From positions 83,086,042 through 83,150,041 of the forward strand of contig CM055956.1 of the NCBI GenBank assembly GCA_029490685.1: a stretch of DNA of 64,000 bases. The letters are read 5' to 3'. Shown here one piece after another: positions 56,100-64,000 of this stretch. The position numbers and the translations under genes are program-made. The DNA comes from Schizonepeta tenuifolia. Lineage: Eukaryota; Streptophyta; Magnoliopsida; Lamiales; Lamiaceae. The notes under the pieces were generated by a model. It saw nothing but the letters and a program-made list of their open reading frames with translations. It had not been told where the DNA came from and searched no databases. The first letter of the stretch is position 1, and every line of letters begins with the position of its first letter.

Positions 56100-57478
56100 T
56101 GTTAGCCCCTTAGACGGCTCCGTGTCATGGTGCGAGCCATCACAGCACCATGGCACGGGCAGCGTCGGGTTGAGAGAACTTGATGCGAGTTTGGGATGAT
56201 GGCATGTCCGAATGGGTCGGATGAGTGAAGTTTACTCGGCCAAGGGGGTATGGGAAACACTTTGGCACGGGTGGATTTTGGATTTCTGGAGTTTGGCTCG
56301 GACGTGTGTCGGGACGGGCTCAGCCGACATGGGTGTCGGGGAGTCCGGAACGGGTTTTGAGTTGAGGCTTGGAAATGATGCTATTCGATGAGGTTTTCTT
56401 GGTGGCAAAAAATGGCTCGGGAAATCTCAAAAATGGGACATTTGGCACGAGGAGAACTCATTTGAGCTAGTCCGGGCTGCCCAAGGGAAACTTGTTGCTC
56501 CAAAGCCCTTTCAGTGTTTAGTGCTGCCACCAGGGGTTTTGCTCTTTTAACATATATAAGGGGGCATGTGAAAGATGGTGTGGCCGGATTGGGGCGAGGG
56601 CTAGGTGCGTGGGCAAGGTTTGTGGGCTTGGTGCTATGCTAGCACGAGCGAAAGATGGTGATTCCTAGTCGGGCACGAGCTATGCGTGTTCGATGTGTTG
56701 GGTGATCGATGTGCGGGTCGGACGAGGGCTGAGGCGAGTCAGAACTAGGAGACGTGCGTGATGACTTGATGCAAGACGAGTGGAGCTTAGTGTTGGGAGT
56801 TCTAGCTCGGATGTATGCAAGGATGGCACGAAGTTGGTCGATGTTGCAAAGGCGAGGGTCGGTAGCATGAGACGAATCATGACAAGAGGATTGTGGGCAG
56901 ACCCCGGTGCCGGGGCTCGGCACACGTTGGCACGGGCGATGGGCGCTTGGGCCAAGTCCAAGAGTGCAAGAAAACGAAGGCAAGTGGAATGCGACTATTG
57001 GGATTCGATGGCTGATCCGTGGGCTGGATGAGGCGCTGGGTAGTTGCCGGGAGCCAATTGCCCATGCCATGCGATTGGCTGATCCGAGTAGTGGAGCACA
57101 AAACTGCCGGCAGTTACTTGTAGCCTAGTGGACGGTTTTTCCTAATTAAGGGGGATTGTCCTTCACGTTTTTAGGCTGCATTTAAGGCAATGAGCCATAG
57201 AACGAAAGTGTGCGAGTTTTAGAGAGCGGTGAATTCTTGTATTGATTTGTGGAAAATTAACAAAAGGTTGGGTGAGTTGCCCGTAAATGTGTGTGTGCTT
57301 TCTTTCGTTGTTCATGTTTATCCGCTGCGTGTGAACTTTGATTCGTACACAAATTTGTGAGCCTCATACACTTGAGTGCCAAAGAGTGTCGGTGAGGGAA
57401 AAGGCTGGTCGGATTGCGGTGATTCGGCGCCATCATAAGGCGAAAAATTCTGGTACACAAAAACCTTGTGACAATAAG
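56095..57478. mobile_element. Solo LTR (56100-57473) with ATAAG target duplications
   Basis: The 1374-bp LTR runs TGTTAGCCCC to CCTTGTGACA and is flanked by perfect ATAAG at 56095-56099 and 57474-57478. A TATA-like CATATATAAGG lies at about 56550. No internal region or second LTR is present, so it is the product of LTR-LTR recombination. GC-richer than its surroundings; ORFs inside (for example 56639-57070 minus) have no recognisable domain. The parent family is not determined. Confidence 0.88.
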
Positions 57479-57661
57479 TATGATAAATTATTGTATTTGT
57501 GTGTTTGGTAGAAAATATAAGAATTTTTTATGTCAAAGTTTGTTGTTTGGTACACAATCTTAAAATCAATATTAAGATATGCATTTTCTATTTTATCCCT
57601 ACCCTAACTTAGAAATTACATACAAAACATCATATATAATTGCCATCTCTCTCTCTATTTT

Positions 57662-57900
57662 AAGTCAGAATCATCCCGTTAAGTTTAACTTCCGTAATTG
57701 AAACGACTTGTCTACCCCCATGGTTCAAGGTTAGAATCCTCCCGTCAACCACGATTATGAAAAATTGAACCGTCGGTTTGGAATCGACCCGTCTACCCTC
57801 ACTGTTCCAAATCAGAATTCTCTCGTTATGTTGAAATGCCGTAACTGAATCGGCTCGTCTACCCCCACGGTTCCAATCAGAATCAGCCTGTTGACCATAA
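57662..57900. repeat. Diverged 65-80-bp tandem repeats
   Basis: Units start at about 57664, 57729, 57811 and 57875 with (A)GTCAGAATC-like words and share GTCTACCCCCATGGTTC and CCGTTA/CCGTCAA. Divergence is high; no coding signal. Confidence 0.6.
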
Positions 57901-58972
57901 TTTTAATTTTGTGGACAATAAAATAAATGAATCAAAAGTGCATGAAAATAAATATTTTATATAATAGGACTTAATAAGTGGTCATATTAAATTTTTAATA
58001 AAAATTAAACTATTTATTGATCAACCGATTAATTAGGCCCCATTTTTATAGATTGTTTTTAAAAGTTTTCTTACTTCTCAAAATCGTTGTGTGGTAAAAA
58101 TATATTTGGCTCTCAAAGAAATTGTCCCACGTCGATTTTATATGAGAATTGTTATGAATAATTAATATATGAAGATATCTCTTTTTTGTTCGAATTTTAT
58201 TTGGATAATATAAATAAATAGAATTCGAGTGATGAGAAGTGTACCACATAAGAAAGAAATTTCATAAAATAAAACAATATATTCAAGTAACTAATTAACG
58301 TAACTGGTCAAATTAAATTAGTTGTGTGAAATAGTTATGCGAATATTTATGTAAATTCTTTAAGATTGGGATGTTATTGTAAAACCAAATCAATAAATAT
58401 AATGAATTGATAAACATTCTTGTATATGATCGGAAGTTTAAGTGGATAATTTAATTGAAAATATAATAGATATTGATTTTGAATATTTGATCTTGTAAAA
58501 ATTTTGTTTCCTTGCAATATATAAGATATATATGAATATAAATATGATAAATATTTATTATATATTCAGAAAATTTGAGAATTTAGATAAATGGGAATGG
58601 AGCAATTTGGGGGTGCCACAATGAATTTTTTTTACATAAAATCATTTTTATTTATATAATATTAAAAATAAAATAAGTAAATTAAATTTTGTAAAATAAT
58701 GCTCTCTGTCTATACTTGCGCCAAACTTTAAGTTGTACATGTATGTGCCACTACACCACCGATATCATCCAAAAGCGAATTGTTCTTGCAAAAGGCATTT
58801 TAATCAACAACAAAAAAATTGTTTCTTTTGGCTGAAAGAATGAGATAAAAAGTGCATAATAAAATAACATTTTAATCGTTTCTATCATTTATGTTGGGAA
58901 AGTTGTAAGGTTTTGATTTGATACCAAAACTCAAATGACCCTATATGAATTAGACTAGTATGAAGATAAGTA
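57901..58972. other. AT-rich intergenic DNA
   Basis: No gene or RNA recognised; scattered A/T repeats. Confidence 0.45.
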
Positions 58973-59216
58973 CTCCCTCTGTCCACGAAATGGTTGTCAC
59001 ATTATGGACGACACGAGTGTTAAGAAAATAATAAATAGTAGTAGATAATAGTGAGTATTGTTATGAGTGGAGTAAATATAATATATCTGAGTGAAACAAT
59101 GAGAATTATAAGGTTAAATATAATATATTATGTGCGTCATACTTCTATAAATGAAAATGACAACCATTGACGGACTTAAATGACAAAAATGACAACCATT
59201 TTATGGACAGATGGAG
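58973..59216. mobile_element. Stowaway-type MITE (244 bp)
   Basis: Starts CTCCCTCTGTCCACGAAATG and ends TTTTATGGACAGATGGAG, the Tc1/mariner Stowaway terminal repeat (CTCCCTCCGTCC type). The left target is TA; the right is CA, a one-base change from TA. An inner inverted ATGGTTGTCA/TGACAACCAT is also seen. Confidence 0.85.
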
Positions 59217-59469
59217 CATGAGTTTTGATTAAAATTTAATATAGGGTATCCTCTATATGCTTATATATAGTCGAGGCGTGAGAATTGTTAAATTTATAGA
59301 ACAAACATATGAGGCGAGAATGAGATTTAATAAATATATGAATATGAATATAAATTTGTACTATTATGAATTAATAATGCATAAAAATGAGAATAAAGAA
59401 AAATCGGAATGGAGCATCAAGAAAGGAGCACCGTTTATTAAATATTACTAATTGATTTATTTATTAAAC

Positions 59470-59560
59470 AATGTGATGTGGCTTTAGTTTGTAGGCAAAG
59501 GTCTAGGGTTCGAACTTACCGCTCCACCTTTCCCCATATAAAAAAAGAAAAAAAAATAAA
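59470..59560 (+). mobile_element. Short tRNA-derived SINE-like element
   Basis: An A-box-like TGGCTTTAGTTTGTAGG (59479) and a B-box GGGTTCGAACTTACC (59506-59520) are followed by an A-rich tail (59540-59562). The A-box has an extra base and no target duplication is evident. Confidence 0.4.
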
Positions 59561-59651
59561 TAGTAATTCTCTTAACAAAATAATACTACTAATAATAAAA
59601 ACTCAAACCTCACTCTTAAATCAATTCTCACGACTCTTAATGAAAAGATAA

Positions 59652-59654
<3 letters not shown>

Positions 59655-59682
<28 letters not shown>
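59655..59682. repeat. (TA)n microsatellite
   Basis: About 14 TA units. Confidence 0.95.
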
Positions 59683-59686
<4 letters not shown>

Positions 59687-60479
59687 TTTTTAGGATTTTC
59701 TTAAAATCTGTGCCCACCAAAAATATGTATAAACATAGGGTCGGAGAGAGTATTAGACATAGTTCTAATAAGTTGTATTATTTAATTTAATAAATAATCA
59801 TAAATAATTTAATAAATAATAAAAAAAATATTTGACTTGGAACGAAGCCACTTTTACCGGTCCTACTGCAAGGGAAACAAGTAAGACAAACATAATTACA
59901 TCAACATAAGAGAAAATATTAGATGTAGGGTTAGATAATATACTATACCATAGTTGAAGATTTAATAATAAACAAAGAAGAATTGAGTAGCCATTAAAAG
60001 AAATACAATAATATATTTAAATGACATGTGTCGGTAGATCCTAGAGGTGGTGCCACACTAGGTGGTGCCACCTCCAATTTGCCTAAAAATAAAATTGAAA
60101 ATATGACATTATTTTTCTAAAAAATACGGAGACAGAACACTTAAGAACAACTTTTATTTCAGAATATGACATTTTCTTGGGTACGTAAGGGAAATGATTA
60201 ATAAACAAAATGATCCACTTAAATACACAATCACAAATATCTGAGACAGTCTTTGCCCGCAGAATTAATTTACTCTGGGTGAGTTGTCCTGGGCTATGGA
60301 GAGAAGGAGTAGGTACATGCATACATCAACTCCCATAATAACTTAACACTTCATTTATTAACAATCTGCTAAAAAATTAATATTATTTCCATAAGGAAAA
60401 CAAAGCCCAGGCGCTATGAAAAAGTAAGAAAACAGATTTACTTTTGTTTCGAGGAAAGATCAATCAATGAATGCGATTA
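59683..60479. other. AT-rich intergenic DNA
   Basis: No gene recognised. A small direct repeat AGGTGGTGCCAC occurs twice at about 60044-60073. Confidence 0.4.
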
Positions 60480-60953
60480 TGAGGGCATCTCCTGTGCGGC
60501 AGGTCACAGGGTCTATGCAATAGGATTCGGGCCGGGTTGATCCGGTATTTTCTTTTTAATTTCAGTTTTTTTTTTGTTTTTTTTTTCCGACTCCGCTTTC
60601 GCCTCCGATTATACTGCTCCGCCTTCGCTTCGATTATTAATATAAGGATAATCGAGGGGGCAACAATTTGGACTTTTTCGGCTTGCTCCGAGACCTTCGG
60701 CTCCCCTCGTTCGAATCTTGACCAAAGAAGAAACGGCAAACAAAAAAACGAATTGCAAATAAAAAAGGTGGAAAAAAAATAATTGGATTTTTTTAAAAAA
60801 TGAAATTAAAAAAGGAAAAAAACTGAAAATTAAAAAAAAAAACTGAAATTGAAAAAATGAAATTAAAGAAAACTGAAATTAAAAAAAATCAAAAATAAAA
60901 AGATAATAAAAAAATAGCAGCGCGTGGTCGCATGGGGTGCGACCTGGTGCAGC
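60480..60953. mobile_element. Non-autonomous DNA element, family A copy 3
   Basis: The core (CGCCTTCGCTTCGATTATTA ... AAGGATAATCGAGGGGGC ... CTTCGGCTCCCCTCGTTCG) matches copies at 4068 and 42176. The ends carry CTCCTGTGCGGCAGG and, reversed, CTGCACCAGGTCGCACC, related to copy 1. The 3' half is an (A)n/GAAATT-rich low-complexity tract (60740-60910). Confidence 0.6.
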
Positions 60954-60991
60954 ATATAAGTTAGTGTGTGCGATTATTATCTCCATTTTGC

Positions 60992-60993
<2 letters not shown>

Positions 60994-61024
<31 letters not shown>
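60994..61024. repeat. (GA)n microsatellite
   Basis: About 15 GA units. Confidence 0.95.
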
Positions 61025-61027
<3 letters not shown>

Positions 61028-61590
61028 TATGTGCGTATGATATTACATATAGCTTCTGTTTCCACCTTATGTAAAAAGTGGTGCTTTGGTTTGCATATAT
61101 ATAAGTAAATTGATGGATGGAAAGCGGAAGGAGTGTAGAAAAGTAAAGAATCTCTGATAGCGTAAAAAAATGGAGCACTCTGCTAAATCTTTACTATTTC
61201 TAGCAAACTGATTTTTCATCGCAAAATGCAAGCACAATAGCAAACAAAGTGAAAATCTAATCTAAAAAGAAGAGAAATTTAAATATGTTTATATTATATA
61301 CTAAGGGACTCTGTATGTATCTCGACTACTGATCTTCAGTTTGGCAGTGCTACTGATCAGATTTAAGAAACAGCCAGACTCATACCGTTGTTTCAATTCA
61401 ATACAAAACATTCATAATTTGGATATACCACCATCCAAACATGCCCGCCCAATAAAAGGCTACAATTCATGGTATTTGTTTGTCAAAAAAAAAAAAAAAA
61501 ACTGATTTTTAGTGCCACGTATGTCCAATACAAAGGAAATTGTGTTGTTTTGTACTTATATGGCACTAAAACTTCATTTTTTATAATCCT
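61025..61590. other. Intergenic DNA
   Basis: No feature recognised apart from an A-run near 61480-61500. Confidence 0.4.
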
Positions 61591-61898
61591 TAGGTCTCGT
61601 TCAACTTAATTCCGTCCTTTTTGACACATAGATTAAAAATAAAGGGATTAGATGTAAATGATGTGTTTAGTGTTTTTGTATAGACTATTTTTATGGTTGA
61701 TGATAAAGTAATTTTGAGTGTATTTTTACTGCTCCTTAAAGCTAATCAATGTAGAAATAGTGCTTAAACACTAAAATATTGTTTATAGAGTGGTTTGATT
61801 AAATGAGTTAGTAAGCTTACTCTTTGCCCGAAAAAGAAGACGAGGTTGAGTGGGACCCATAGAACGGAATACGAATTAAGTTGAACGGGACGGAGTAA
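61591..61898. mobile_element. MITE with CGTTCAACTTAATTC terminal repeats
   Basis: Left end TCTCGTTCAACTTAATTCCG; right end reversed TCCCGTTCAACTTAATTCG. About 300 bp, non-coding. The CCGTCC-type outer edge recalls Stowaway-like elements, but the target duplication could not be fixed. Confidence 0.6.
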
Positions 61899-62793
61899 GT
61901 ATGTATCTAGCTATATCACATCCCCAACTATTCTACACAACTTTCAGTTCCAGAAAATTATTCATTAGATTTGCATAATTTCCTATAATTTGAGATATAA
62001 TTCACTAAGTTGGATAATTTAGGATAGAGTTTTAAAGTTGTGATAGTCTAGGATATACTTACCGAATAATGCAAATGTTTGGACTCAAAAGTTCGTGAGA
62101 GTGATGTTATTTGACCATAATGTGTAGTCATGTTGATTAATTGAAAAGAGATCATTTTTTTATATGATTCATCTAAAAAATACAAGTATATATTTTATGC
62201 TATTGTTTATATTCTCTACTTAAATTCTATTATAATAAGTGCAAATATATTTCTTCTTATTTTTCTGATAAAAATCTTTGTAATCTCATCCAATATCAAG
62301 ATAAATTTGTATAAATTAAATATTTTAAATATTAGAAGTCATCAGAATAAAAAAAGTTGTAATTAATTGATTTTTTTGTTATTAAATTAAATTATGACCG
62401 GCTATAATGTAGCCGAATAGATTATTCTTTTCATGGGAGCGATGCTATTCGGTCATAATACCTAACAATAACAGCAAGGTCATGTAATTATCATAAAGCT
62501 AATTGATTTCAATGACGTTGATACGTACAAACATTATAACTATAATGATTATGACTATCTAATTTATTATCTTTGACCGATATGTTAGCTCAACTAGTTA
62601 AATAGACATGGAAGTAGGAAAGGAAAAAATTATTAACCTAAGAAACACTACTAATTACAGTAGTCGTTGTACATTCCGAACCCAATAAAGTTATTTTCTT
62701 CATTGCCTTCTATTTTTATAATTTTTTTTCCTTTTAATATTATAATTGTCGAGTTTCTATTTACAATCCTTCGAAATAAAACTTAAACCATCC
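61899..62793. other. AT-rich intergenic DNA with a diverged direct repeat
   Basis: Words GAGAGTGATGTTATTTGACC (62097) and GGAGCGATGCTATTCGGTC (62437) mark two diverged direct copies about 340 bp apart, each followed by GTCATG. No gene recognised. Confidence 0.4.
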
Positions 62794-63010
62794 TTTTTTT
62801 TTTAATTCGTGAGAATCCGCAACCGCTATTTTTGGTGCGCGCACTGGCTAAATCTCAGTCCTTGTGCAGTAGCCTGTAAATCACACAAAGCAGGTAAACT
62901 ACACCTTCCAAGTACATGTGTGATAAGCTCGACTTATAGAGGCGTCAGTGGGAATTGAACCTGAGACCTCTTAGTCCCAAGCGGACACTCTACCACTAGG
63001 CCATCCCCCC
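62794..63010 (-). mobile_element. tRNA-derived SINE (about 217 bp) with poly(A) tail
   Basis: The minus strand starts GGGGGGATGGCC, with A-box TGGCCTAGTGGTAGAG (from 63003) and B-box GGTTCAATTCC (62961-62951), the RNA polymerase III promoter of a tRNA head. About 150 bp of tRNA-unrelated body and a 10-base A tail (62803-62794) follow. It does not fold into a full tRNA, so it is not a tRNA gene. Confidence 0.8.
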
Positions 63011-63096
63011 AAGGGAACAAAAAATAATAATAAATAAAGAAAATTAAAAACTTGACCCATCTTATTTGGATATATGGTTGAGTACGAAACACCTTA

Positions 63097-64000
63097 GAGC
63101 ATCCACAACAAGGAGGTCTAAGATGGAGGTCTAAGATGAAAAATGGCGGGGTCCCAATGATTATATAGACCTCACTCAAAATTCTACTAAGATGGATGTC
63201 TATCCAATGATTTAATAATTTTTTATTTATTTATTTTCTAGTTTTAATTTTATTTGGAAACAAATATAAATAAAACACTAAATTGTATTGAAATTTTGAA
63301 AAATTATAATACAATTTGTTATTTAAAATTTAAATAAACTAAACTAAATAAGCTAAACTAAATTAAACTAAACTAAAATAAGATAACACATAGACAAAAT
63401 ATTAAAATACAACTAACGTAGCGGACCAAAACGTGACCAAATTTTTTCAATCATATCGTCCATAAGACGATATGCACATGCCTCTCAAACTTGTTGGACA
63501 ATTCTTCCACGCCCAGTGCATACAATCGATGCTGTCAAGCATATCCGGAAAGTCGTGCCTCCTTTCGTGCAATTCTGTGAGTCTCGCGACGTCATCAGCG
63601 GTTGGCCGCCTCAAATAACGATCACCGAAAGCGGATTTGATTGCAGCACAGAAATTCTTGAGACATTTCGTGCCCGTTGTCGGTCTAACGTGCAGATATT
63701 CGTCGTATTGATCTGCAGATCCACCGTTTGCGAGTTGCCTCAAAGCCACAATGCACTTCATCTATGGGTGAAATCCCAGTCTCCCAGTCGCATCTGGGTG
63801 TTGTTGAAAATAATACTCCGAAGCTTCCAAAGTTTGAGCTATCTTGAGGAACAACATCTTGCTCATACGAAATCGCCAGCGAAATACAGTTTCGCCCCAA
63901 ATGGGTTGATCGGCGAAATAATCGCGAATGAGGCGTGCTTCGGCCTCCTCGCGCTCCCGTAGCACGTACGTCCTCGTCGGTGGCTCGTCCTCCTCCTAGT
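63097..64000 (-). mobile_element. Second PIF/Harbinger element, internally deleted, running off the window
   Basis: The left end GAGCATCCACAACAAGG is preceded by TTA (63094-63096), the Harbinger target, and resembles the terminal repeat of the 38495 element. The encoded transposase is a deletion derivative. The right end lies beyond the window. Confidence 0.85.
63447..63965 (-). pseudogene. Harbinger transposase lacking most of the catalytic core
   Basis: 63965-63762 and 63761-63447 are one frame split by a TAG just before MKCIVALRQLANGG. It aligns along its N-terminal part with the transposase at 40069 (DATGRLGFHP; SIDCMHWAWKNC with the first catalytic Asp). After RGMC at about 63490, sequence equivalent to roughly 120-150 residues, including the second Asp and the Glu, is missing. 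The remaining 3' sequence to about 63420 corresponds to the C-terminal RLMDNLIEEIWTRFDPL region. Inactive; the N-terminus probably continues past 64000. Confidence 0.88.

Noticed and set aside
56639..57128. Several overlapping frames of 70-140 codons on both strands
   Set aside because: They lie within the solo LTR, which is GC-richer and so by chance stop-poor; no domains.
62935..63010. tRNA gene on the minus strand
   Set aside because: A and B boxes are present but the anticodon arm does not pair properly and a SINE body with A tail follows.

Overview
This window is nuclear DNA of a flowering plant, most likely a eudicot. The evidence is AT-rich intergenic sequence, a six-exon gene with GT..AG introns matching the plant-specific RNA-binding protein PHIP1, an intron-containing pseudogene of the splicing factor SF3B4/SAP49, and plant-only retrotransposon lineages (Tekay-like chromovirus, Athila, Tat/Retand). 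I see no rRNA gene, functional tRNA gene, CRISPR array or organelle insert. The species cannot be named from the sequence alone.

Layout. 1-2369 is the right part of a long LTR. 2370-5229 is AT-rich intergenic DNA with a small non-autonomous element. 5230-6366 is a hAT-type MITE carrying a GC-rich tandem repeat. About 6450-11164 is a minus-strand Tat/Retand-like retrotransposon cut off inside pol; its leader holds a 75-bp tandem array. 12657-38481 is a Tekay/Del-like chromovirus (plus strand, 3.07-kb LTRs, target duplication ATAAA). Its 5' LTR is split by a complete but decayed Athila-type element at 15522-28129 (minus strand, target duplication ACCTT). 38495-40519 is a PIF/Harbinger transposon. 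Two inverted copies of one long-TIR MITE (11313-11904 and 40794-41349) bracket this nested block.

The right third is the gene-bearing part. PHIP1 (minus, 48066-43657) looks intact: 632 codons plus stop, with Lys-rich N-terminus, two RRMs and three CCHC knuckles encoded by a 78-codon unit repeated three times. Divergently oriented, 50978-54780 is an SF3B4 pseudogene that keeps its introns but carries stops, frameshifts and a deletion. Beyond it lie a solo LTR with perfect 5-bp target duplication (56100-57473), several MITEs, two tRNA-derived SINE-like elements and, at the right edge, a second Harbinger copy that has lost most of its catalytic domain.

Most interesting points: (i) the Tekay-like element has an extra 314-codon frame upstream of gag (29218-30159), and both this frame and gag are preceded by good 3' splice-site sequences; (ii) the Athila-type element has a wrecked gag-pol but a fully open 566-aa third ORF; (iii) two unrelated LTRs share a tandem stem-loop pair with a compensatory base change; (iv) the 75-bp dimeric array in the Tat-like leader. 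All retrotransposon gag/pol genes here are broken. Reconstructions of nesting rest on exact target duplications read from the sequence; family assignments rest on remembered motifs, without database searches.
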